Assembly (NCBI GenBank): GCA_964237235.1
Contig: CAXSGY010000001.1
Location: 1-64,000 of the forward strand
Length of the DNA: 64,000 nucleotides
Reading direction: 5' to 3'
DNA from: GCA-002050365 sp964237235
GTDB lineage: Bacteria > Acidobacteriota > Blastocatellia > Pyrinomonadales > Pyrinomonadaceae
Under the pieces are notes generated by a model, which saw only the letters and a program-made list of their open reading frames with translations, ran no database searches and was not told where the DNA came from. Position numbers and translations under genes: made by a program. Numbering within the stretch: the stretch's first letter is position 1; each line of letters starts with the position of its first letter. Shown here piece by piece: positions 1 through 8,632 of this stretch.

Positions 1-131
1 AAAATTCTACCAATTCTTCTTGCTTGTCTGTTTTTTCTACTCTTGATTCACATAACTTTATTATTGAAGACAAATTGGACGTTTATCGTTGAGATTAAAT
101 TCCGTCATTGCTTCTAAAAAGCGGAATTTGG
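1..131. other. Window edge, no gene seen
   Basis: No reading frame with recognisable content is visible before the coaD start on either strand. The stretch is AT-rich and ends in a heptamer array. It may be the spacer or 3' flank of a gene outside the window. Confidence 0.4.
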
Positions 132-159
132 TAAATGATAAATGATAAATGATAAATGA
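132..159. repeat. Heptamer array TAAATGA x4 at coaD start
   Basis: Four exact tandem copies of TAAATGA lie here. The ATG in the last copy (156-158) is the coaD start codon. Each earlier copy also contains an ATG that soon meets an in-frame stop. No Shine-Dalgarno sequence is visible. Confidence 0.85.
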
Positions 160-656
160 ATTCACGTCGCGCTATTTTTCCCGGTTCGTTCGACCCTTTG
201 ACGAACGGGCATCTCGACATCATCAAACGCAGTTCGCCGCTGTTCGATGAAATCATCGTCGCGGTTCTCGATAATCCCGAAAAAAATCCGCTGTTTTCCG
301 TCGCCGAGCGCCGCCGAATGCTCGAAGAGATTTTGCCGGAAATCGAAACGAAAGATTGTCGCCTGACGGTGGACAGTTTTTCCGGTTTGACCGCCGATTT
401 TGCCAGGCGAAAAGAAGCGACGGCAATCGTGCGCGGCATTCGCGCCGTCAGCGATTACGAATACGAATTGCGGATGGCTTTGATGAACCGGCGTTTAGAG
501 CCGAACATCGAAACGGTTTTTCTGATGGCGGCGGAAGAATTTTCGTATGTTTCATCGAATTTGATGAAACAGGTTTTCACGCTCGGCGGGCGCGTCGAAG
601 GTTTAATTCCCGAAATCGTCGAAGCCCGAATGAAGGAAAAAATCAGCCGCGAATGA
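156..656 (+). CDS. coaD: Phosphopantetheine adenylyltransferase
   Basis: CoaD transfers AMP from ATP to 4'-phosphopantetheine, the penultimate step of coenzyme A synthesis, in the cytosol. The 166 residues match the usual 155-170. The N-terminus has the nucleotidyltransferase pattern PGSFDPLTNGH, with the (T/H)xGH motif as TNGH at residues 16-19. Further on are AIVRGIRAVSDYEYE and the C-terminal ATP-binding region near YVSSNLMKQV. The start codon is the last ATG of a heptamer array and the stop codon lies at the edge of a second repeat element, so the gene is bracketed by repeats. Family assignment is certain; the start is likely because the PGSFDP motif begins at residue 9. Confidence 0.97.
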   Translation: MNSRRAIFPGSFDPLTNGHLDIIKRSSPLFDEIIVAVLDNPEKNPLFSVAERRRMLEEILPEIETKDCRLTVDSFSGLTADFARRKEATAIVRGIRAVSDYEYELRMALMNRRLEPNIETVFLMAAEEFSYVSSNLMKQVFTLGGRVEGLIPEIVEARMKEKISRE

Positions 657-716
657 CACGAATAAACACGAATTAAATTTTGTAAAAAATTATTCGCGTT
701 TACTCGTGTCATTCGT
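649..716. repeat. Inverted repeat of CACGAAT-type units
   Basis: GAATGACACGA (651-661) pairs with TCGTGTCATTC (704-714). An inner arm at 662-673 pairs imperfectly with 692-703. The coaD stop codon TGA (654-656) lies inside the left arm. The same unit family recurs at 52009-52086. Confidence 0.8.
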
Positions 717-732
717 GACTAAAAGAAATTTT

Positions 733-1095
733 ATGATTCTTCGAGTTCACCACGCGCAAATCACGATTCCGAAAGGAGCGGAGGACGCGGCGCAAAAATT
801 TTACTGCGATTTTCTCGGCTTGAAAGAAACGCCGAAACCCGTATCGCTCGAAGGGCGCGGCGGTTTCTGGCTCGAAATCGGCGCGTTTCAGATTCACGTC
901 GGCACGGAAGACGGCTTTGATCGAACAAAAACCAAAGCGCACGTCGCTTACGAAGTCGAAGATTTGGAAGTGTGGCGCGCACGATTGAAGGCGAGCGATA
1001 TAGAAATTCTCGAAGGCGTTCCGATTCCGAATTATTCGCGTTTTGAATTTCGTGACCCGTTCGGGAATCGTGTAGAATTTTTACAGAAAATTTAG
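733..1095 (+). CDS. VOC (glyoxalase-like) family protein
   Basis: This is a 120-residue single-domain protein of the vicinal-oxygen-chelate superfamily. It begins ILRVHHAQITIPKGAEDAAQ, has the FYCDFLGL segment after the first strand, and ends FRDPFGNRVEFLQ, the usual C-terminal strand with the metal-ligand Glu. Such proteins act as glyoxalases, ring-cleaving dioxygenases, antibiotic-resistance proteins or epimerases, so the substrate cannot be stated. The start was set at ATG 733 because upstream codons lie in the repeat element and do not belong to the fold. Confidence 0.85.
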   Translation: MILRVHHAQITIPKGAEDAAQKFYCDFLGLKETPKPVSLEGRGGFWLEIGAFQIHVGTEDGFDRTKTKAHVAYEVEDLEVWRARLKASDIEILEGVPIPNYSRFEFRDPFGNRVEFLQKI

Positions 1096-1146
1096 CAAAT
1101 GCGTTTGTAAAATTTTTCCGAATAATTTACAAGGAAACCGTCGTTT

Positions 1147-2139
1147 ATGAAAAATCTGTTCGTCGCGCTGCTGATTTTTTCGTCGTGTCTCATTCAAATT
1201 TATTCGCAGCAAACGAGCGATGCCGACGACTGGATAAAAATTGACACTTCGCTCGTCGTCGTGCCGGTGAAGGTCACAAACCGCCGCGATAAAAACATCA
1301 CCGATTTAAAGCGTGAAAATTTCCGCATTTTTGAAGACGGCATCGAACAGCGCATCGAAAATTTTGAAGACGGCGACGCGCCTTTTACAATCGCGCTCGC
1401 GCTCGATGTCAGCGATTCGACGGCTGGCAAAGCGGCGAAAATCAAAGCGGCGGCAATCGCTTTTTTAACCGAACTCAGACCGCGCGACCGCGTTTTGATT
1501 TTTACGTTCGACCAAAATCTTTATAAAATCGCCGACGGCACGGTTGAAAATTTATCGAACATTCAAAACTCAATCGCCTTTTCGCAAACCGGCGGCGGCA
1601 CGAGTCTTTATGACGCGACCGCCGATATTATTTCCGAATATCTCGGCAAACTCGGCGGCAAAAAAGCTCTGATTCTTTTCACCGACGGCATTGATACGCA
1701 GAGCGTTCGACAAAATTTCGCAAGCTCGGCGCGCCTGGCGGAAGAAGCGGACGTTTTGGTTTATTCGATTCAATACGAAACCGTCGAGGGAGTCGCCAAA
1801 GACAATTCAAAAATAGCGGGCGCAACGGCGGGCGCGAGCGTGCGTTATGTCACCGCGAAAGGCGAACCGCTGCCGACCGCTTATAAACGCGGAAGTTTAT
1901 ATCTGAACACGCTCGCTTTCAGCACGGGCGGCGATTTCTTTTTTGCGGACACATTGGAAAATCTCTCCAAAACTTTTTCTAAAATCGCCAGGCAATTGAG
2001 TCAGATTTACAGCTTGAGCTATTACCCGCAAAACGAAGCGACGGACGGCAAACGCCGCCGTTTGAAAGTCACGGTTGATCGCCCGCAGACGGTTGTGCGG
2101 GCGCGTAAAAGCTATGTTTTTAATCGCGCTAAAAAATAA
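1147..2139 (+). CDS. Secreted VWA-domain protein, acidobacterial type
   Basis: The 330-residue protein has a signal peptide (about residues 1-20, ending YSQQ). A short region follows with VPVKVTNRRDKNITDL and FRIFEDGIEQ, typical of the VWFA-related domain abundant in Acidobacteria. The VWA domain carries a MIDAS motif, DVSDS, within LALDVSDSTAGKAAK, and a later conserved segment, ILFTDGIDT. The C-terminus has YSLSYYPQNEATDGKRR, common in this family. It probably binds a protein partner outside the cytoplasmic membrane in a metal-dependent way. The specific role is unknown. Confidence 0.88.
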   Translation: MKNLFVALLIFSSCLIQIYSQQTSDADDWIKIDTSLVVVPVKVTNRRDKNITDLKRENFRIFEDGIEQRIENFEDGDAPFTIALALDVSDSTAGKAAKIKAAAIAFLTELRPRDRVLIFTFDQNLYKIADGTVENLSNIQNSIAFSQTGGGTSLYDATADIISEYLGKLGGKKALILFTDGIDTQSVRQNFASSARLAEEADVLVYSIQYETVEGVAKDNSKIAGATAGASVRYVTAKGEPLPTAYKRGSLYLNTLAFSTGGDFFFADTLENLSKTFSKIARQLSQIYSLSYYPQNEATDGKRRRLKVTVDRPQTVVRARKSYVFNRAKK

Positions 2140-2166
2140 TCCTTTTTTCTCATTGATGAAAAATTT

Positions 2167-3369
2167 ATGAATAATTTTCCAGTTTCCAAAAACGTCGCCG
2201 GAATGCAGATGTCTTCGACGCTCAAAGCCGGACAAATCGCCGCCGATTTGCGCGACAAAGGTTTTGACGTGATTGATTTGACCGTCGGCGAGCCGGATTT
2301 TCCAACGCCCGAATTTATCAAGGAATACGCCTGGGAAGGTTTGGAAAAGGGCTTGACGAAATACACGCCGACCGCCGGTCTGAAAAGTTTCAAGGAAGCG
2401 GTCGCCGGATTTTACGCGGCGGAGTTCGATGCCGATATTGCGCCGACGGAAATCATCGCCACCGACGGCGGCAAGCAGGCACTTTTCAACGCCTGCTGCT
2501 CGCTTTTAAATGCGGGCGACGAAGTTTTGATTCCGCAGCCGTATTGGGTGACGTTTCCCGAAATCGTCAAATTCTGCGGCGCGACAAATGTTTTTATCGA
2601 AACCGAAACGAGCGATTTTGTTTTGACGGCTGAACAGGTGAAAGCGGCGATGACCGAAAAAACGAAACTTTTAATCGTCAATTCGCCGAACAACCCGACC
2701 GGGCGCGTGATTCCGAAAAACGAATTGATAAAAATTATCGAAGCGTGCGCCGAACGAAACGTTTACGTTTTAACCGACGAATGTTATTTGTTTTTCGCTT
2801 ATCCGCCCGCGGAAGTTTTCACGTCGGCGAGATTGCCCGACGAGTTAAGAAAATATGTCTGCGTCGCCGGTTCGTTTTCAAAAACCTACGCGATGACCGG
2901 CTGGCGCATCGGCTACACGATTGCGAACCAGGCGTGGACGCAGGCGATGACCAAATTGCAGAGCCATTCGACATCGCACCCGACATCGTTCGTGCAATAT
3001 GCCTGCGCCCGCGCGTCGGAAAATTGCGCTGCGTCGAAGGCGGCGGTCAATTCGATGCTCGCCGAATACGAACGCCGCCGCGATTTCCTGATTCCAGAAC
3101 TCGGTAAAATCGAAGGCTTCCGCTGTCAGATGCCCGAAGGCGCGTTCTACGCTTTCGTTGACGTGCGCGAGCTGCTCGGCGATAAATTTAAAACTTCCGC
3201 CGACATCGCCGATTATCTTTTAAACGAAGCGCACACGGTCGTGACCGACGGCGAAGGCTTCGGCGCGAACGGATTTCTGCGAATTTCCTACGCGACTTCG
3301 ATGGAAAATCTGCAAACCGCCGTCGAGCGAATGAAAACGCTTTTTGAAGCGCAAACGCAAACTGCCTGA
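2167..3369 (+). CDS. PLP-dependent class I aminotransferase (aspartate aminotransferase-like)
   Basis: This is a 400-residue fold-type I aminotransferase. Visible family motifs are LTVGEPDFPTPEFI near residue 40, NSPNNPTGRVIP (substrate carboxylate and PLP region), and SFSKTYAMTGWRIGY, with the PLP-binding Lys at residue 239. The C-terminal GANGFLRISYATS contains the Arg that binds the substrate alpha-carboxylate. The pattern fits the aspartate/aromatic aminotransferase I-gamma group (AspB-like). Exact amino-acid preference cannot be read from sequence. It follows the VWA gene by 27 nt. Confidence 0.92.
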   Translation: MNNFPVSKNVAGMQMSSTLKAGQIAADLRDKGFDVIDLTVGEPDFPTPEFIKEYAWEGLEKGLTKYTPTAGLKSFKEAVAGFYAAEFDADIAPTEIIATDGGKQALFNACCSLLNAGDEVLIPQPYWVTFPEIVKFCGATNVFIETETSDFVLTAEQVKAAMTEKTKLLIVNSPNNPTGRVIPKNELIKIIEACAERNVYVLTDECYLFFAYPPAEVFTSARLPDELRKYVCVAGSFSKTYAMTGWRIGYTIANQAWTQAMTKLQSHSTSHPTSFVQYACARASENCAASKAAVNSMLAEYERRRDFLIPELGKIEGFRCQMPEGAFYAFVDVRELLGDKFKTSADIADYLLNEAHTVVTDGEGFGANGFLRISYATSMENLQTAVERMKTLFEAQTQTA

Positions 3370-3371
3370 TT

Positions 3372-3468
3372 GTAAATCGTCGGTCGGCATTCGTCACAGT
3401 CGTTCATCGTCGGCTGTGAGCGGGCGTTTAATCGAAAACACTCGTTCAAACAACAGCCGACGATTTAC
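3372..3468. repeat. Inverted repeat between convergent genes
   Basis: GTAAATCGTCGG (3372-3383) pairs with CCGACGATTTAC (3457-3468). Inside, TCGTCGGCTGT also matches the reverse complement of ACAGCCGACGA, so alternative stems are possible. It separates the aminotransferase from the convergent DUF481 gene and could end transcription, but there is no clean T-tract. Confidence 0.65.
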
Positions 3469-3477
3469 GTTGACGAT

Positions 3478-4530
3478 TTATTTCATCTTTCCGAACGCCC
3501 ATTTCAAGCCGGTCGTAAACAGAAAATCGTTTTTCTGCGCTCCGAAAACCGGCGCGCTGTTAAAACGGTCGCCGACGGTCACGAACCAGCCGATTCGTTT
3601 CGTGACATCCGCCGAAAGCGTCGAATCGAAAATCATACGATATTCGCCGCCGTCGGTTAAATTCGGATAAAACGTAAAACCCTGCTGCAATTTCACGCGG
3701 TCGTTAAATTTATGTTTGAGCGAATTGCCGATTAAGAGTTCCGCCGAACTCTTGTTCGGTCCGGTGTACCAGCTCCGATTCCACGCCGCGCCGGAAAAAA
3801 CGTCCAATTCGGTGCGCTCGTTTTTAATCGCGTGATAACCCAAACCCGCGCCGAGAACCGAACGAAAATTTAATAATTGCGGTCGGTCGCGCTCGAAATC
3901 ATACGAGACGAACGCGAAAAGTTTTTCGGTGATGTTGCGGTCGTATCGAATGCCGCCCCAGATTGCGTTTGAGGTCGTCAGATCAATTCCGGCTACGCGG
4001 TTACGATTCCAGAGAGCGTTCAGGTAAACAATTGTTTTATCGTGTTCGCTCGATTTTTCGGCGCGAATTCCGCTCGTAAAGATCATCGTCCGCGAATTTC
4101 CGCTCGTTAAGCTAAAGCCCAGATTCGCCGCGCCGTCCCAGCCGCCGGTGAACGGCAAAGCGCGTCTTCGGCGCGGCGCGACGACGCTTGGAATGGCATC
4201 CGTCGTTTCCGTTGTTTTCTCTGTGACGGAAGCCGCGCCGGTATCCGATTCTTCCGCTTTCGGTCCGCTTGATTTTGTATCCGCGGATTCGGTTGTCGCA
4301 ATTGTTTCAGTTGATTTCGCTGCTTCAATCGAAATTTTCTCGACCGACGATTTCGCAATCGTTAAAGTTCCCGCGAAATCGGTTTGCAGAACGACTTTTT
4401 CGTCGTCCTGAGCGACGATTTTTCCGCTCAAACGGTCGCCGCTTTTCAATGTAATCTGGTCGGCAAACACAGTTGCCGAAAGCAATAAAAAACACCCCAA
4501 CAGCCGCAAAATGCGGTTCGATTTAATCAT
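3478..4530 (-). CDS. Exported DUF481 family protein
   Basis: The 350-residue protein has a signal peptide (about residues 1-23, ending TVFA). A small beta domain follows (QITLKSGDRLSGKIV and QTDFAGTLTIAKSSVEKI), then a Ser/Thr/Glu-rich linker at about residues 75-115. The C-terminal half from about residue 125 looks like a DUF481 outer-membrane beta-barrel, rich in alternating aromatic residues and ending GLKWAFGKMK. A GGAG ribosome site lies just before the start. It is probably an outer-membrane protein; no transported substrate is known for the family. Confidence 0.85.
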   Translation of the reverse strand: MIKSNRILRLLGCFLLLSATVFADQITLKSGDRLSGKIVAQDDEKVVLQTDFAGTLTIAKSSVEKISIEAAKSTETIATTESADTKSSGPKAEESDTGAASVTEKTTETTDAIPSVVAPRRRRALPFTGGWDGAANLGFSLTSGNSRTMIFTSGIRAEKSSEHDKTIVYLNALWNRNRVAGIDLTTSNAIWGGIRYDRNITEKLFAFVSYDFERDRPQLLNFRSVLGAGLGYHAIKNERTELDVFSGAAWNRSWYTGPNKSSAELLIGNSLKHKFNDRVKLQQGFTFYPNLTDGGEYRMIFDSTLSADVTKRIGWFVTVGDRFNSAPVFGAQKNDFLFTTGLKWAFGKMK

Positions 4531-4678
4531 CTATATTCTCCAATATTCTTAAATTTTATGTTGAACAGAGTTCTAACGTTCGGGAGATTTGTTGTTATGG
4601 GGTTATAGAGAAGTTAAAAGAAATTGCCGCCGATTTCAAGCGAGCGGCGGCAATAAAACGAAGATATTTTTTTGACGT

Positions 4679-6172
4679 TTATTTTCCGCCGGTCATCAGC
4701 ATACCGATTTCCTCGCCGCCCGCCAATTTCGGATCAACTTCGCCGACGATTTTGCCTTTGTAAATAACCAGCAAACGGTCAGCCAGCGCGGTCACTTCTT
4801 CGAGTTCGGCGGAGATCAGCAAAACCGCCGTTCCCGCGTCGCGCAGAGCGATTAATTTGCGGTGTATAAATTCAATCGCGCCGATGTCCACGCCGCGCGT
4901 CGGTTGGGACACGAGCAGCAGTTTCGGCTTTAATTCGAATTCCCGCCCGATGATGAGCTTTTGCTGGTTGCCGCCGGAAAGTGCTTTGGCGGGCAGTTCG
5001 GGATTTGGCGGGCGCACGTCAAAATCCTTGATAATTTCTCTGGTTCGCTTTTCGATAATCGAATTATTAAGCATTCCGCCGACGGCGACCGGCGCGCGGT
5101 AATGAACGCCGAGAATCGCGTTTTCTTCCAAATCCGAATCGAGCAGAAGCCCGCGTTTGTGACGGTCTTCGGGGATGTGCGCGATGCCGAGTTCGGTTCG
5201 GCGGCGCACGGAAAGTTTGGAAATGTCTCTGCCCGAAAACGAAATCGCGCCGTTTTGAATCGGAATCAAACCGGCAATCGCTTCGATGAGTTCGGTTTGC
5301 CCGTTGCCTTCGATACCCGCGATGCCGACGATTTCGCCGGCGCGAACCTGCAATGAAATTTTATTCAACGCTTCGCCGTGCGCGTTTCCGACCGACAGAT
5401 TTTCGATTTTCAAAACAGTTTCGCCCGCGCTCGCGGCGGTTTTTTCGACGCGTAGCAGAACGTCGCGCCCGACGATCATTCTGGCTAAATCCTTGGCGTT
5501 TGTCTCGCTTGTTTTCACGTTGCCGACCACTTTCCCGTCGCGCATTACAGTTACGTCGTCGGAAATCGCCAGAACTTCTTCGAGCTTGTGCGTGATGATG
5601 ACGATGGTTTTTCCCTGTTCGCGCATCCGGCGCAAAATCTGGAAAAAATCAATCGTTTCCTGCGGCGTTAAAACGGCGGTCGGCTCGTCCAGAATCAGCA
5701 AATCGGCGCGGCGGTAGAGAGCTTTCAAAAGCTCGACGCGCTGCTGCGCTCCGACCGATAAATCTTCGATTATCGCTTTCGGATTTACGCCGAGCTTTAA
5801 TTCGTTCGACAGATTTTGAATGTCGGCGTTCGCCCGTTTCCAGTCAATGCTCGCGGCATTGCCGCCTTCCGCGCCGAGGATGATGTTTTCGCCGACGCTC
5901 ATCGTGTCAACGAGCATAAAATGCTGATGCACCATTCCGATTCCAAGTCGAATCGCGTCGTGCGGATTTTTTATTGAAACCGCTTTGCCGTCAACGAAAA
6001 TCTCTCCCGAATCAGCCGTGTAAAACCCGTAAGCGATTCGCATAATCGTAGATTTTCCCGCGCCGTTTTCGCCGACAATCGCGTGAATCGTTCCCTTCTC
6101 GATTTTGATCGAAACGTCGTTATTGGCGACGACATTGCCGAAGGTTTTGGTGATATTTTTCAGTTCGAGCAT
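4679..6172 (-). CDS. Simple-sugar/nucleoside ABC transporter, tandem ATP-binding protein
   Basis: This is a 497-residue protein with two ABC domains, as in NupO/YufO and RbsA. Domain 1 has Walker A GENGAGKST, signature LSVGAQQRVELLKAL and Walker B LLILDEPTAVL. Domain 2 has the degenerate Walker A GIEGNGQTE, signature LSGGNQQKLIIGREF and a degenerate Walker B (LLLVSQPTRGVD), which is normal for the family. It energises uptake of the ligand bound by the neighbouring BMP lipoprotein, from whose stop codon it is separated by 6 nt. The two membrane permease genes that usually follow are absent: the next gene is the unrelated DUF481 protein. Confidence 0.93.
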   Translation of the reverse strand: MLELKNITKTFGNVVANNDVSIKIEKGTIHAIVGENGAGKSTIMRIAYGFYTADSGEIFVDGKAVSIKNPHDAIRLGIGMVHQHFMLVDTMSVGENIILGAEGGNAASIDWKRANADIQNLSNELKLGVNPKAIIEDLSVGAQQRVELLKALYRRADLLILDEPTAVLTPQETIDFFQILRRMREQGKTIVIITHKLEEVLAISDDVTVMRDGKVVGNVKTSETNAKDLARMIVGRDVLLRVEKTAASAGETVLKIENLSVGNAHGEALNKISLQVRAGEIVGIAGIEGNGQTELIEAIAGLIPIQNGAISFSGRDISKLSVRRRTELGIAHIPEDRHKRGLLLDSDLEENAILGVHYRAPVAVGGMLNNSIIEKRTREIIKDFDVRPPNPELPAKALSGGNQQKLIIGREFELKPKLLLVSQPTRGVDIGAIEFIHRKLIALRDAGTAVLLISAELEEVTALADRLLVIYKGKIVGEVDPKLAGGEEIGMLMTGGK

Positions 6173-6178
6173 TTGAAT

Positions 6179-7234
6179 TTATTTTTTAGCCATCGCATCC
6201 GTAACTTTAATCTGTCCGCTGACAATTTCGCTTTTCGCTTCTTCGACCTTTTGCAGCATTTCCGGTGTGATTAACGCTTTGTTGTTATCGTCCAACGCAA
6301 ACGCCACGCCGTCTTTGTCGAGTCCGAAAACGTGAAAACCGCCCGCGAATTTGCCGTCGAGAACTTCTTTGACGACATCGTAAACGGCGTTATCCACGCG
6401 CTTGACCATCGAGGTTAAAACGAAGCCGGGTTTCACGCCGTTTTGATTTGAATCAACGCCGATGACGAATTTGTTCGCTTCGCCGTCGGCGTTTTTGCCG
6501 TATTGTTCGACCGCGTCGAACGCGCCCAGACCGGAATTTCCGGCGGCGGTGAAAATCACGTCCGCGCCCTGATTGATTTGCGAGAGCGCGAGTTCTTTGC
6601 CTTTGCCCGGATTGTTCCACGCCGAATCGGTTACGCCGACGTAATTGTCAACGATTTTAATGTTCGGATTAATGCTGCGCGCGCCTTCGGCGTAGCCGGT
6701 TTCAAATTTGTGAATCAAGGGAATATCCATTCCGCCGACGAAACCGAGAACGCCGGATTTCGATTTTTGCGCGGCGATCATTCCGACCAGATACGAGCCT
6801 TCGTGTTCGCGGAAAACCAGCGACGCGACGTTCGGCAGAGGCTTGTTGTCTTTGTCGGTAATCACGCCGTCCACGATGGCGAATTTTATCTGCGGGTAGT
6901 CGTCGGCGACCTTCTGCATAATCGGTCCCTGCGCGAAGCCGACACCGACGATCAAATCGAAATCCTTTTCGGCAAACGCCCGCATCGCCGGTTCAATCGA
7001 AGTCGGATTGCCCGGCTCGACATCATACAAACAAATCGGCAAATCCGTCTCTGCCCGCCGCACGCCTTCCCAAGCCGCTGCGTTAAACGAACGGTCGTTT
7101 TTGCCGCCGATGTCGAAAACAATGCCGACTTTGATTTTGCAGTCTTTTTTCGCTTCGGTCGTTGTGCCGCACGAAGAAGCCAAAATCAACAATCCCAAAA
7201 TAGCTGAAAGTTTGAATGCAAATGGAATTTTCAT
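6179..7234 (-). CDS. BMP family nucleoside-binding lipoprotein
   Basis: This 351-residue substrate-binding protein has a type II signal peptide with lipobox LASSC (lipidated Cys22), so it should be anchored to a membrane facing the periplasm. The PnrA/Med (BMP) fold shows as KVGIVFDIGGKNDRSFN at the start of the mature protein, then VGVGFAQGPI, LGFVGGMDIPLIHKFE and FTAAGNSGLG. Relatives bind purine or pyrimidine nucleosides. Its place directly after a nucleoside phosphorylase gene (7 nt gap) and before the ATPase supports nucleoside uptake for salvage. Confidence 0.93.
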   Translation of the reverse strand: MKIPFAFKLSAILGLLILASSCGTTTEAKKDCKIKVGIVFDIGGKNDRSFNAAAWEGVRRAETDLPICLYDVEPGNPTSIEPAMRAFAEKDFDLIVGVGFAQGPIMQKVADDYPQIKFAIVDGVITDKDNKPLPNVASLVFREHEGSYLVGMIAAQKSKSGVLGFVGGMDIPLIHKFETGYAEGARSINPNIKIVDNYVGVTDSAWNNPGKGKELALSQINQGADVIFTAAGNSGLGAFDAVEQYGKNADGEANKFVIGVDSNQNGVKPGFVLTSMVKRVDNAVYDVVKEVLDGKFAGGFHVFGLDKDGVAFALDDNNKALITPEMLQKVEEAKSEIVSGQIKVTDAMAKK

Positions 7235-7241
7235 ATTCTCT

Positions 7242-8558
7242 CTATGAAATTATTTCTTTAATCAATTCTAATTTTTCCGGTTTTTCATCCGTTATTTTAT
7301 ACGCATTTCGCAAATTTTCGCCAATCGAAGCGGCTTGCGCTGCGTCGCGGCAATAAATTACGCCGAGCGTTTCGCCGGATTTTATTTCATCGCCGAGCAT
7401 TTTCACGCATTCGTAACCGACGGCGAAATCTATTTTGTCTTCCACTCTGATTCGTCCGCCGCCGATTTTTGAAATGCATTCGCCGATGACGTTCGTTTCG
7501 ATTTCAGAGACGAAACCCGTCTGCGCGGCTTTGAGTTCGATTTTTTCTAAATTCGCTTCGAGCAATTTTTCCGGCGCGTCGCAAATGTCCGCGTCGCCCA
7601 GTTGACATTCGACGTTTTGCCGGAATTTTTCCAACGCCGCGCCCGAATCGAGAACGCTTTGAACCTTAAACCTTGAACTTTGAACCGTTTCTTCAACGCC
7701 GCATAAAACGAGCATTCGCGCCGCGAGTTCGACGGATAAGCGAAGTGTCGGACGCATCGCTTCGTCAATTTCGCCGCGCATAATTTTGACGCATTCGTAA
7801 ACTTCCAGAGCATTGCCGACGAATTTGCCGAGCGGCTGATTCATATCGGAAATCACGGCTTCGCAGCGCACGTTGAAGGCTTTGCCGGTTTCGCACAACG
7901 CTTCGGCAAGTCGGCGCGCGTCCGCCGTTTCGCGCATAAACGCGCCCGTGCCGGTTTTGACATCGAGAACGAGCGCGTCCAAATCTTCCGCCATTTTTTT
8001 CGACATAATCGAAGCGACGATCAGCGGAACCGAGGCGACGGTCGCCGTCGCGTCGCGCAGAGCGTAAAGTTTTCGATCCGCCGGAACGAGCGTCTTTGTC
8101 TGTCCAGCCATCGCGTAACCGCACTTTTTTATCGTCTTTTTGAATTCTTTGATTGAAAGATTGACGTTGAAGTTTTCGATGGATTCGAGCTTGTCCAAAG
8201 TTCCGCCCGTGTGTCCCAAGCCACGACCGGAAATCATCGGCACGGCAACGCCGCACGCCGCGACGACGGGCGCGATAATCAGAGAAGTTTTGTCGCCCAC
8301 GCCGCCGGTCGAATGTTTGTCGGCTTTGGGCGCGTCAATATCCGAGAAATCGAGCCGTTCGCCCGACGCGAGCATCGCTTTGGTTAAAGCGTTTTGTTCT
8401 TCGAGGCTTAAACCGTTCAGGAACATCGCCATCATCAACGCCGACGTTTGATAATCCGCCCACTTTTCGTCGGTTACGCCGCGCACGAAATAATTTATTT
8501 CCGCTTCGTCCAAAAATTCGCCGTCGCGCTTTTTCTGAATGATTTCCTGTGGTCGCAT
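7242..8558 (-). CDS. deoA: Pyrimidine-nucleoside/thymidine phosphorylase
   Basis: This cytosolic enzyme splits thymidine or uridine with phosphate into base and (deoxy)ribose-1-phosphate. The 438 residues fit the family. Motifs are the phosphate-binding KHSTGGVGDKTSL, ISGRGLGHTGGTLDKLE, and the C-terminal domain ending near residue 430. It leads the operon with the BMP lipoprotein and ABC ATPase, linking uptake to salvage. Oddity: residues encoded by about 7653-7687 (QSSRFKVQS) come from a heptamer tract of GGTTCAA/AGGTTTA type like those in the spacers. The segment seems to replace family residues without changing the length. Whether it is thymidine-specific or broad (Pdp) cannot be decided. 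Confidence 0.93.
   Translation of the reverse strand: MRPQEIIQKKRDGEFLDEAEINYFVRGVTDEKWADYQTSALMMAMFLNGLSLEEQNALTKAMLASGERLDFSDIDAPKADKHSTGGVGDKTSLIIAPVVAACGVAVPMISGRGLGHTGGTLDKLESIENFNVNLSIKEFKKTIKKCGYAMAGQTKTLVPADRKLYALRDATATVASVPLIVASIMSKKMAEDLDALVLDVKTGTGAFMRETADARRLAEALCETGKAFNVRCEAVISDMNQPLGKFVGNALEVYECVKIMRGEIDEAMRPTLRLSVELAARMLVLCGVEETVQSSRFKVQSVLDSGAALEKFRQNVECQLGDADICDAPEKLLEANLEKIELKAAQTGFVSEIETNVIGECISKIGGGRIRVEDKIDFAVGYECVKMLGDEIKSGETLGVIYCRDAAQAASIGENLRNAYKITDEKPEKLELIKEIIS
7653..7687. repeat. In-frame heptamer tract inside deoA
   Basis: The tract has (C)TTGAACC/TTTGAAC units with period 7, the family found at 35849-35918 in a spacer. On the coding strand it encodes VQSSRFKVQS, which leaves the frame open. 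Confidence 0.8.
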
Positions 8559-8632
8559 CGGATTTACTTTAACAAAAATTTTTGCAAAAAATCTTTTCTT
8601 TTTTCGCCGAATCGGTCATAATAGGATTTGTT

